From: Clostridia bacterium
GTDB lineage: Bacteria > Bacillota_A > Clostridia > Lachnospirales > Lachnospiraceae
Length of the DNA: 8,887 nt
Direction of reading: 5' to 3'
Assembly: GCA_012515365.1 (NCBI GenBank)
Contig: JAAYYM010000355.1
Span: forward strand, 1-8,887
Shown here: in pieces, positions 1 to 6,164 of the stretch
How positions within the stretch are numbered: position 1 is the stretch's first letter
Layout of the letters: every line of letters begins with the position of its first letter
The notes under the pieces: generated by a model
The model's database searches: none
The model's input: only the letters and a program-made list of their open reading frames with translations
Told to the model about the DNA's origin: nothing
Made by a program: the position numbers and the translations under genes

Positions 1-399
1 GAACATGAGTTAAGCCTTGAAGTAAGGTTTACCACTAAACATAACCTTATAAATGTAATCTCGCATCATCCTAAGACTCCTGTTGCGATCGAAAAGGCAC
101 CAACAGTGTTTACCCTTACGGGAGGAAAAGTATGGTGGATAAAGTCTTATTCGGCCTTTTGCATACATAGGAAAAACTTATCTGACTGGAAGAATCTCAT
201 AACCGAGTTCCATGTACAGAAAAATAAGGATTTCAAGGCCGCAGGAGAACTGACTATTGACGTAAATCCACCTACATTCTCATTCGACAGAGTAAGTCGA
301 AGATACTATGGGCAAATGCCTGATGACTTAACAAAGCACGAGTATTTTCCATTTAAAACATATCACGAAGCAAATCAAGCAATGTTTGAAGGATTTTAA
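1..399 (+). CDS. unknown phage protein, 5'-truncated
   Basis: The frame is open from the first base to a TAA at 397-399, giving 132 visible residues, so the true start lies outside the window. A GTG at 106 is the first start-like codon inside, but the 35 codons before it are also stop-free and read as ordinary protein, so I treat the gene as partial. The product is soluble-looking and rich in aromatic residues (VWW near residue 44, RRYYG near 100), with no membrane segment. The C-terminal segment ends in a short strand followed by a helix-like FKTYHEANQAMFEGF. I do not recognise the family. The next gene starts 2 nt after the stop, which suggests co-transcription with the DNA-metabolism genes downstream. 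Confidence 0.7.
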   Translation, partial: EHELSLEVRFTTKHNLINVISHHPKTPVAIEKAPTVFTLTGGKVWWIKSYSAFCIHRKNLSDWKNLITEFHVQKNKDFKAAGELTIDVNPPTFSFDRVSRRYYGQMPDDLTKHEYFPFKTYHEANQAMFEGF

Positions 400-401
400 T
401 T

Positions 402-605
402 ATGGCAAGAAAACTTAAGACATACAGAGTAGAGATTTATTTTGTCGGAGAAAAGATAGTAACCGTCAAGGCTCACAACATGAGACAGGCATATTCGAAA
501 GCACGAACAAAAGTTTCAAAAAGTAAAATCGGGTTCGGAAGTATCAGAATAGATATGTCTGATGCTGAGGAAGTCGATGAACTCACTAAATCAAATTTTT
601 ATTGA
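402..605 (+). CDS. small phage protein, beta-alpha-beta type
   Basis: This 67-residue gene starts with ATG 2 nt after the previous stop and ends with TGA. The N-terminus (KTYRVEIYFVGEKIVTVKA) reads as two beta strands. A helix with AYSKARTKV follows, then another strand (GSIRIDM) and an acidic tail. This layout resembles small phage and plasmid proteins of the DpnD/PcfM kind, but that is a shape-level resemblance only and I would not transfer a function. The product is basic in the middle and has no membrane segment. It lies in the same tight cluster as its neighbours, and the next ATG is 2 nt downstream. It resembles the 55-residue gene at 4160-4327 in apparent secondary structure. Confidence 0.7.
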   Translation: MARKLKTYRVEIYFVGEKIVTVKAHNMRQAYSKARTKVSKSKIGFGSIRIDMSDAEEVDELTKSNFY

Positions 606-607
606 TA

Positions 608-922
608 ATGAAACTTAAAGATTTCAATGATGAATACGCAATGACAAGAATAGCCGAGCTCAACGTAATAGCAAATATGTTCGGATGGAAGAATATAAAT
701 GTTAACGTTGAGACCCGGCTTGTCAGCTATGCAAAAATGGTTGATTTCAGCCCGATACGAATGGACGTATATTATACAACAATGACAGTAACAGTATCAC
801 TGGAACATCCAAAGAAAGGTAAAACTCAACTTCACAGAAGGAATGTATCAGACGATGAACTCAAAATCCTCTTCCAAAACCCGCGGGCTCATACCGGGAA
901 AGGATATTACAAAAAGTATTAA
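608..922 (+). CDS. conserved small phage protein (PRxHTGKGYY ending)
   Basis: The product has 104 residues from the ATG at 608. A TTG at 602 in the same frame would add two residues but overlaps the previous stop, so ATG is preferred. The C-terminal half carries a run I recognise from small uncharacterised proteins of Bacteroides-type phages and mobile elements: HPKKGKTQL, then RRNVSDDELK, then NPRAHTGKGYY. The N-terminal half looks helical, followed by strands around DVYYTTMTVTV. No biochemical role is known to me. The motif density and conservation pattern (paired basic residues, GKGYY) hint at nucleic-acid contact, but this is inference. The gene's last 68-80 nt overlap the next gene in another frame, and the clear family-like ending supports this gene's stop as genuine. 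Confidence 0.75.
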   Translation: MKLKDFNDEYAMTRIAELNVIANMFGWKNINVNVETRLVSYAKMVDFSPIRMDVYYTTMTVTVSLEHPKKGKTQLHRRNVSDDELKILFQNPRAHTGKGYYKKY

Positions 923-2204
923 GCCTACAGATTTTGCCGGAATTGAGCGCCGTAGAGAGAAACGTAAGAGATACTATATTCATAGGAAACTGCGTCTTAA
1001 CAAAGTCCATTATAATCCAAGACTAAGGATAGTTGAACTTTGTGATGACGAAATTCAGGACATAGAACTAATGAAACAGAAAGTTGAAAAGGTCCGGAAA
1101 TACATTGACATTTTATACAAGAAACATAATTATGTAATTAAAAAAGTTATTATGAAAGCCAAGAACACAAAAGAAAAAGAAGAGATGTTTGTCCCTTCAA
1201 CAGATGCCTTAATTAAAACAGAGGATCTGAAAAACAAGTTTCCGGAAGTCCATGACAAAATCAAGGAATACACAGATTATTCTCTTGCCATTAAGATCGA
1301 GACAGAAGATAATCTTATGGCGGCCGATAATATGTCCTCAGAAGTTCATGAAGTCCTTAAGAATGTTGAAAAGGTAAGACAGGTTTTAAAAGCTCCATAT
1401 TTCAATACCGGCAAAGCAATCGATGAATATGCTAAGACAATGACTGATCCTCTTGAAAAAGCAAAGAAAAGGATCAATGAAGAAATTGCAAGGTATAAAG
1501 TTGTTCAGGCTGCAATGATTAAAGCTCAGGAAGAAGCTAAGATGAAAGAGATTGCAGCGCTTGAAGAAGAAAAACGTGAGGAGATGAATAAGATATTCAG
1601 AATAGAACAACAACTTAATGCAAGGATATACGGAGGACTCTGGATTACAAAAGACGGAAATCAGATGACATCTATCGGATGTATCAAAGAGTCTGATTGT
1701 GATGACCTGGTTACTCTTATTGTAACAAAGGTTCCAAAGGCAGAATCATTCAAGCATTATTCATCTCAGGCAGAAGAAATGCTCAGTAAGATCAGAGATC
1801 GTATTGCAAAGCATAAAATCAATCTTCATAACCTAAACGGAGAAAGCAAAATGCTTCGTGAAGATGCAATAGCAAAGATCAGCGAGGCAAAAACAGAAGC
1901 CGGGGTGCAGTCAAATGAAACGAAAGAAGTTCTTGAAAGAAAGGTTGAAAGAGAGATAAAGACTGAAGTAAAAAGTTTTGAAAAAACTTATGACCAGGCA
2001 CGCAAGGGTGTCGCAAAAATTCTTAAATTCGTTGTCGTTGAAGAACATATTGTCCCGAGAGAATTCTTCACGATCAGCGAAGAAAAAGTTAGGGACTATA
2101 TGCGACAGAATGGGGAACAAATAAAAGATGACCTTCAGAATAACAAGGTCTCTATACCGGGAATAAAGTTTTACATTGATGACTCGTATCGTAGTAAAGC
2201 CTAA
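843..2204 (+). CDS. coiled-coil phage protein, DUF1351-like
   Basis: The protein has 453 residues and is strongly charged. Residues 1-110 are very basic. Residues 165-260 look like the helical region of the phage DUF1351-type family: VRQVLKAPYF, then DEYAKTMTDPLEKAKKRI, then a long Glu/Lys coiled coil. A globular part (GGLWITKDGN, 264-273) and a second helical stretch follow. The C-terminus shows the family-like pattern VVVEEHIVPREFFTIS then VSIPGIKFYID. Such proteins often sit beside recombinases or SSBs in phages, as here. The start is uncertain. ATG 843 has AAGGA directly abutting it and overlaps the previous gene by 80 nt. ATG 855 has AGAAGGA 12 nt upstream. ATG 1071 would avoid the overlap but drop 76 basic residues. 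The 3' end overlaps the HU-like gene by 26 nt. Confidence 0.8.
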   Translation: MYQTMNSKSSSKTRGLIPGKDITKSIKPTDFAGIERRREKRKRYYIHRKLRLNKVHYNPRLRIVELCDDEIQDIELMKQKVEKVRKYIDILYKKHNYVIKKVIMKAKNTKEKEEMFVPSTDALIKTEDLKNKFPEVHDKIKEYTDYSLAIKIETEDNLMAADNMSSEVHEVLKNVEKVRQVLKAPYFNTGKAIDEYAKTMTDPLEKAKKRINEEIARYKVVQAAMIKAQEEAKMKEIAALEEEKREEMNKIFRIEQQLNARIYGGLWITKDGNQMTSIGCIKESDCDDLVTLIVTKVPKAESFKHYSSQAEEMLSKIRDRIAKHKINLHNLNGESKMLREDAIAKISEAKTEAGVQSNETKEVLERKVEREIKTEVKSFEKTYDQARKGVAKILKFVVVEEHIVPREFFTISEEKVRDYMRQNGEQIKDDLQNNKVSIPGIKFYIDDSYRSKA

Positions 2205-2931
2205 CAAGGACTATCAGGGTCCGCGAACAATGCCTGATCTTATCAAAGCAATACAGGCAGATGCAGAAAAAGAAGGAAGGACGATATCACTGGATGAAGT
2301 TCATTTGGTGATATCATCCTTTTTTTCGAAGAAAGGATTAATAGGATTCTTACAGCAAAAGAAAAGAGCAGTTATAGAAAACTTCGGCACATTTACATGG
2401 TTCGCCCAAAAAAAGAAAAAAACAAGGAAGAAGAATATTGTTGGCAAGAAACAACCAAGAGCAAGAAAGCCCGGAGTCATATCTCTTCAGGCATATCGAG
2501 TTTTACAGGCAAATACAAAAAAGGAGAATCACTTAAGACGTATCGTTCAATGCCGTGAAGAATTATTCAAACTTAGAGATAAGAATAAAGAGATCATATC
2601 GAGAGGAAAGAAGCCGTGGACATTCAGGCAATACTGCTGTGTAATACATGAGACCGAACTTATCGCTTATGAAAAGCTTGTCCGCGGCATGCAGGATAAG
2701 AAGATCGCAGATATGAACTCAGGAATCTTTGAGCAGGGAGACGTTGTATCAATCGGTACAGATGACTTATTTGTATTTTACGAGAAGATAAACGATACAG
2801 AATGCTACATATGTCAATCTCTAAGTGATTATTCTCCACATACATTCAAGTGGGGAAGAAAAAACTTTATGAAACGAATAAATATATCAACGCTTAAGCC
2901 TTATATAGACGAAAATTTATTTTTTATTTAA
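2179..2931 (+). CDS. HU/IHF-like DNA-binding protein with extra C-terminal region
   Basis: The product has 250 residues from ATG 2179; a TTG at 2176 and an ATG at 2230 are alternatives. Residues 19-77 match the HU/IHF fold: a helical segment DLIKAIQADAEKEG, a second helix ending SSFFSKKGLIGFL, then the signature IENFGTFTWF. A very basic stretch follows (roughly 78-100, KKKKTRKKN...PRARKPG), corresponding to the DNA-gripping arm region. HU proteins are about 90 residues, so some 150 residues are added. These comprise a helical basic segment (115-175) and a strand-rich end with FEQGDVVSIG and FVFYEKIND, which could be a small SH3-like barrel. The likely role is bending or packaging phage DNA or assisting recombination. 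The lysine arm is coded by two A7 runs (2408-2414, 2416-2422). Confidence 0.8.
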   Translation: MTRIVVKPNKDYQGPRTMPDLIKAIQADAEKEGRTISLDEVHLVISSFFSKKGLIGFLQQKKRAVIENFGTFTWFAQKKKKTRKKNIVGKKQPRARKPGVISLQAYRVLQANTKKENHLRRIVQCREELFKLRDKNKEIISRGKKPWTFRQYCCVIHETELIAYEKLVRGMQDKKIADMNSGIFEQGDVVSIGTDDLFVFYEKINDTECYICQSLSDYSPHTFKWGRKNFMKRINISTLKPYIDENLFFI

Positions 2932-2964
2932 ATCACTTAATTGTTTAACTAACACAAAATTCAA

Positions 2965-3687
2965 ATGAAGGCAAAAGATGGTGGAACATTCAAAGCGGTA
3001 CCGCTACCAGAACCACAGACAACTGTCGCAAGATGTTACTCAGTTATTCACATCGGAACTATCCCGGTAATCATCAAAGGCGTAAACAAGGGAACTTCCG
3101 ATAAAATGATCATCACATGGGAAATGCCTAAACTTCAGGCAGTATTTGATGAAGAAAAAGGACTACAGCCTTTCGTTGTAGGTCTTGAGCTCACTTTCAG
3201 CACAAACAAGGAGAGCAACCTGGCAAAGCTTATCTCACAATGGCGAGGAAGACCTTTCAGCGCTGAAGAGCAAAAGGGATTCGATCCGTCAGTAATGATA
3301 GGTAAGAAATGTTTGCTGCAGTTTATCCATAAAACCAAGAAGAAATATCTCGGTCAGTCGATAACTCAGATCACCAATGAGAATACGATGATTGAATTCA
3401 ATTCGATCATGCAGATTCCGCAAGGGATGGAATGTCCTCCTCAGGTAAATGAATCCTATGTTTGGGATTGGGAACCTATCGTTGAAGGGAAAAAGCCTTT
3501 TGACAGAACTCATTTCGAGAAAATGCCGAAATGGCTTCAAGAGAAGGTTAAGACTTCTGAGGAATTCATAAGGTATGGTGCAAAATTCTTTGTTGAAGAT
3601 CAGTCTTCAGGCACAACATCATCTCCTGCAGCACAGGCTCCGGCTCCGGCCCCGGCTCCTCCTATCGCCGACGGAAGTGAGTGGTGA
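2965..3687 (+). CDS. putative phage single-strand DNA-binding protein
   Basis: The product has 240 residues. Residues 70-130 match a pattern I associate with siphophage SSB-type proteins: LTFSTNKESNLAKLISQWRGRPFSAEEQ, then FDPSVMIGKKCLLQFIHK, then a Tyr-containing strand. The core would be an OB-like barrel binding single-stranded DNA during replication or recombination. Residues 212-234 form a low-complexity Ser/Pro/Ala linker (APAPAPAP). The protein ends in ADGSEW, an acidic plus aromatic tip reminiscent of the protein-docking tail of SSBs. The WDWEP and DRTHFEKMPKWL segments (165-192) are probably surface features of this subfamily. It starts 33 nt after the HU-like gene, the widest gap in the block, with no clear Shine-Dalgarno. 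Its TGA overlaps the next ATG by one base. Confidence 0.75.
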   Translation: MKAKDGGTFKAVPLPEPQTTVARCYSVIHIGTIPVIIKGVNKGTSDKMIITWEMPKLQAVFDEEKGLQPFVVGLELTFSTNKESNLAKLISQWRGRPFSAEEQKGFDPSVMIGKKCLLQFIHKTKKKYLGQSITQITNENTMIEFNSIMQIPQGMECPPQVNESYVWDWEPIVEGKKPFDRTHFEKMPKWLQEKVKTSEEFIRYGAKFFVEDQSSGTTSSPAAQAPAPAPAPPIADGSEW

Positions 3688-4163
3688 TGAGAGAGCTTAA
3701 ATTTCAGCATCGTTTCTCAGTCATAAATGGAAAGTTTATATGGGATGATAAAGAGATGTTGGAGTATAAGCGTAAAGTCCTTGAGGGCAAAAGAGGCTAT
3801 GCAATAATTGAAGAATTAGAAGAAGAGATCTCCATTAATCAATGGGGATATTACTTCGGGGGTATAATTCGGAGAGAATGCATGGCCTCTAATGTCTTCG
3901 CCGGATGGACTGACAAGGAAATACACAATCATCTCTTTGCAGAGCTAAGAAGCCAGGAAAAGGGAATTCAAATGCCTGACGGAACTGTAAAGCTTGTTAC
4001 TGTAATAGAAGATTTCAGCTCTTATAAGAAGAGGGATATGGCAGAATACATTGATCAGCTTATTCCTCATCTTAATATGGAATATGGAATATATCCTAAG
4101 CCTGCAAGCCATTATAAGGATAACCGGTTCTTTATGAATCCAAAAACAATTAATCTCAAATGA
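3687..4163 (+). CDS. NinB-like putative recombination protein
   Basis: The product has 158 residues from ATG 3687, which shares one base with the preceding stop (TGATG). Two upstream in-frame GTGs (3681, 3684) are less likely. The layout matches phage proteins usually annotated as NinB-like: a strand-rich N-terminus, then INQWGYYFGGIIRREC (compare the QN-x-x-YWG type motif), then a segment TDKEIHNHLFAEL, and near the end SSYKKRDMAEYIDQLIPHL plus GIYPKP. NinB (lambda Orf) assists RecF-type recombination by binding single-stranded DNA and SSB. Its place directly after a putative SSB fits. The motif match is partial and recalled from memory, so family membership is moderately supported and function is inferred. 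It overlaps the next gene by 4 nt (ATGA). Confidence 0.6.
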   Translation: MRELKFQHRFSVINGKFIWDDKEMLEYKRKVLEGKRGYAIIEELEEEISINQWGYYFGGIIRRECMASNVFAGWTDKEIHNHLFAELRSQEKGIQMPDGTVKLVTVIEDFSSYKKRDMAEYIDQLIPHLNMEYGIYPKPASHYKDNRFFMNPKTINLK

Positions 4164-4327
4164 ATAAGTATCGATTTATTTATTGGACAAAAAAAAATGA
4201 TGTATTAAAAGAGGAGTTTCGTCATTTTGCAAATGCAAAAGAAGCAAGACACTTTGCTAAAATATTATACGCAAACTCAAATATTCTTGATCTTCATAGA
4301 ATATCAGTAAGAAGAATATATGAATAA
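4160..4327 (+). CDS. 55-residue micro-gene, unknown
   Basis: A short frame starts with ATG at 4160, overlapping the upstream TGA as ATGA, and ends with TAA at 4325-4327, which overlaps the UDG start by 8 nt. It therefore fills exactly the 156 nt that would otherwise be empty between two real genes, and both overlaps suit translational coupling. The product reads as strand-turn-strand (KYRFIYWTKKNDVLKEEFRH), then a helix (NAKEARHFAKILYA), then a final strand (HRISVRRI). It is basic (pI probably above 9) and has no membrane segment. I do not recognise the family. The coding sequence contains an A9 run (4189-4197), which could promote slippage. I consider it a real gene because of its fit, not because of homology. 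Confidence 0.65.
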   Translation: MNKYRFIYWTKKNDVLKEEFRHFANAKEARHFAKILYANSNILDLHRISVRRIYE

Positions 4328-5186
4328 CTGGAACACAATACTTGCACCGGTTCTGCAGTCAGGGAAAATGCAGGAAATAAAAGCATTTCTGAAGGCGGAA
4401 CGAGCATCAAAGAACATCTATCCGGAAGGGAAAGATGTTTGGAGAGCATTCGATCTATGTCCGTTCGATAATACGAAAGTTGTAATTCTCGGACAAGATC
4501 CGTATCATACTCCAGGGACAGCTGACGGACTTGCCTTTTCTTCAAGACAAAAAGAGATCCCAAAGTCTCTTCAGATAATCTTCAAGGAAATCTATCGTGA
4601 TATGAATATTCAATACTATCATAATGTCACTATGGAGGAATTCTTTCCTACACCCAATCTTGAAAAATGGGCAAAGGGAGGGATTCTATTGCTTAATACA
4701 GCATTTACAGTAGAGGAAGGCAAGCCAGGTAGCCACAAGGACATCGGCTGGGAAATCGTAATTAAAGCAGTAATAGAAGCATTGAATCAAAAAGGAAGAA
4801 CGATCTTTCTTCTGTGGGGTCAGGAAGCACAAAAATATGCTCCTATGATTGATCTTACAAAAAAGAACGTATTTTTTACTGCATCTCATCCTGCCGCTGA
4901 ACTTTATAAGGAGAATGCGGGATTCCTTGGATGTCGTCATTTCAGTATTGTTCGTGACTCAATCCCTATTCTATCCGGGAATAATTTATTCCCTACACTT
5001 GGTCTCGACGCATGCTTTGACAAGGAGAAGGCTAAAAACATCGTAAGAACGCATTATCCCAAAGAAGCAGACAGACTATGTGATTATATTGATCGTGAAT
5101 TGATCATAGAATTACCGATAAATAAGGATCTTTATTGGGAAGAATGCAATAAATTTGAGAAAATGTTAAGCACTAAATACGATTGA
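4320..5186 (+). CDS. ung: uracil-DNA glycosylase, family 1
   Basis: The enzyme removes uracil from DNA, starting base-excision repair. All family-1 landmarks are visible: GQDPYH at residues 58-63 with catalytic Asp60, AFS with Phe73 for uracil stacking, LLLNTAFTVEEGKPGSH with Asn126 for uracil recognition, FLLWG at 163-167, and SHP with catalytic His190. The loop after His190 reads HPAAELYKENAGFLGC, about two residues longer than the E. coli HPSPLSAHRGFFGC loop that carries the intercalating leucine; Leu195 may play that part. At 288 residues it is about 60 longer than E. coli Ung. The extra region (about 230-288) is helical and charged, with no motif I recognise. In phages UDG may protect or repair replicating DNA. 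It starts inside the preceding micro-gene. Confidence 0.95.
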   Translation: MNNWNTILAPVLQSGKMQEIKAFLKAERASKNIYPEGKDVWRAFDLCPFDNTKVVILGQDPYHTPGTADGLAFSSRQKEIPKSLQIIFKEIYRDMNIQYYHNVTMEEFFPTPNLEKWAKGGILLLNTAFTVEEGKPGSHKDIGWEIVIKAVIEALNQKGRTIFLLWGQEAQKYAPMIDLTKKNVFFTASHPAAELYKENAGFLGCRHFSIVRDSIPILSGNNLFPTLGLDACFDKEKAKNIVRTHYPKEADRLCDYIDRELIIELPINKDLYWEECNKFEKMLSTKYD

Positions 5187-5192
5187 AAAATG
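5176..5192 (+). repeat. direct repeat, left copy
   Basis: AATACGATTGAAAAATG covers the last UDG codons and stop (TAC GAT TGA) and the ATG of the next gene. It matches 5580-5596 at 16 of 17 positions (C versus T at one site), with a period of 404 bp. Together the copies bracket the 128-residue gene. Confidence 0.8.
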
Positions 5193-5576
5193 TGGAAATA
5201 TATTGTAACGTGGTGCATCGTTGTAATGACGAGCGTACCTAAAAGTAATCCACCAGACGAATTTGGAAGAGAAAGTAACTCTTTTTGGTATGAAACGGAA
5301 ATTTCAAATGACTGTGGCCACGAAAGGTGGTTCAATGACCGAAAAGAGGCATTCGCTTTTCATCAAAGAGCTATGAACGAAATCACAAGATGGTTCACTA
5401 CCCTCAGTGGAGATTCTGTGAGCTTTCCCCAGGCCGGCCAATTAGATAATGTTAAGATTGATAGCGTGTGGTTCTATCCTGATACGCTAAAACGGGAAGA
5501 TATCATTATCTGCGATAGCATTACTTATACCCAGAGGAGATTTAGTCTTGACAGTATAAAAATTAAATTACAATAA
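5190..5576 (+). CDS. small protein with hydrophobic N-terminus, unknown
   Basis: The product has 128 residues and starts 3 nt after the UDG stop. Residues 3-16 (KYIVTWCIVVMTSV) are hydrophobic. They could be a short signal or anchor segment, but they are shorter than a normal membrane span and followed by a polar, Pro-rich turn. The rest is soluble-looking: an FWYETEIS strand, then NDCGHERWFNDRKEAFAFHQRA (a strand followed by a helix), then strand-rich repeats of the aspartate-serine type (NVKIDSVWFY, CDSITY, LDSIKIKL). Its N-terminal KYIVTW and the strand-helix element recall small uncharacterised proteins I remember from Bacteroides-type phages; this is memory, not a search. The gene is bracketed by a 17-bp direct repeat and looks like an insertable cassette between UDG and the GroES-like gene. 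Confidence 0.7.
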   Translation: MWKYIVTWCIVVMTSVPKSNPPDEFGRESNSFWYETEISNDCGHERWFNDRKEAFAFHQRAMNEITRWFTTLSGDSVSFPQAGQLDNVKIDSVWFYPDTLKREDIIICDSITYTQRRFSLDSIKIKLQ

Positions 5577-5579
5577 TTT

Positions 5580-5596
5580 AATATGATTGAAAAATG
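5580..5596 (+). repeat. direct repeat, right copy
   Basis: AATATGATTGAAAAATG is the partner of 5176-5192. It supplies the ATG of the GroES-like gene. Upstream of that ATG it still spells TAT GAT TGA, the synonymous equivalent of the UDG C-terminal Tyr-Asp-stop, although it is noncoding here. Confidence 0.8.
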
Positions 5597-6142
5597 AATA
5601 AAAGAGAAGAAAGAGAGAAAAGAAATCAGAGATTATCTGAAGCTATCGAAGATCAGCCTGAGCCTAAACGTGGAGTAATATTTCCTATTACAAAGAAAGT
5701 AGATCCGAACTTCAATGGAGTCACTCTTCCGAAGAAAGAAAAGCAGACTTATGAAGACATTGCAAAGACAATGAGAATCGAGATCCCTGTATGCTATGTC
5801 AAGCCATACAACGGACGGATATTCGTAAAATCTATTGCTGCAGATGAGTTTAAAACCGAATCAGGCATTATTCTTCCATATAAGATGCGTGACGGTAAAG
5901 ACGGATCAATGAAGAACGTCAGAAGATATTTCGTTGTAGCATTCGACCAGGATGACATCCCCCCGTCAATAGCAAAAGACCTATACGTAGGAAAAGAGGT
6001 TAATCCATACATTGTTACTGAAGCAGAAGAATGGAGATTGCCAATAGTGATTGACTGGAAAACCGGAGTATCATTTGAGGTCATTCATTACACGGAACTC
6101 GCTGGTGGAAGTATGGTACAACCAGAAGAAGTAACTGGATAA
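5594..6142 (+). CDS. GroES-like co-chaperonin
   Basis: The product has 182 residues. Residues 67-170 fit the GroES fold: VKPYNGRIFVKS corresponds to the first strands, EFKTESGIILPYK to the mobile loop whose hydrophobic tripeptide (here Ile-Ile-Leu) docks on GroEL, and YFVVAFDQDD to the segment after the loop. GKEV...VIDWKTGVSFEVIHYTELAG matches the C-terminal strands ending in the usual DI/TELA-like edge. GroES is about 97 residues. This protein adds a charged, helical N-terminal extension of about 65 residues (MNKREEREKRNQRLSEAI...) and a short tail. No chaperonin large subunit is in the window, so it probably works with host GroEL, as T4 gp31 does, to fold phage proteins. It is the last gene of the + block and is followed by a terminator. 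Confidence 0.85.
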   Translation: MNKREEREKRNQRLSEAIEDQPEPKRGVIFPITKKVDPNFNGVTLPKKEKQTYEDIAKTMRIEIPVCYVKPYNGRIFVKSIAADEFKTESGIILPYKMRDGKDGSMKNVRRYFVVAFDQDDIPPSIAKDLYVGKEVNPYIVTEAEEWRLPIVIDWKTGVSFEVIHYTELAGGSMVQPEEVTG

Positions 6143-6164
6143 CAGGTTAAACAATTAATTGAAG

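Noticed and set aside
1386..2207. Open frames on the - strand under the coiled-coil gene
   Set aside because: The Phe/Leu-rich products are mirror images of the Lys/Glu-rich coiled coil and not credible proteins.
3636..3660. CGGCTC-type tandem repeat in the SSB gene as a possible variable repeat
   Set aside because: It simply codes the Pro-Ala linker with mixed codons. The unit is imperfect and short, so length variation would be harmless and is not supported.
4189..4197. A9 run in the micro-gene as a programmed slippage site
   Set aside because: Such runs are expected in AT-rich Lys/Asn codons, and I see no alternative-frame product of interest.
3135..4940. Open frames on the - strand under the SSB, UDG and neighbouring genes
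   Set aside because: All lie within confidently assigned + strand genes and show no domain or spacing of their own.
4849..5046. 65-codon + strand frame inside UDG
   Set aside because: It overlaps the catalytic His region of UDG in another frame and has no recognisable content.
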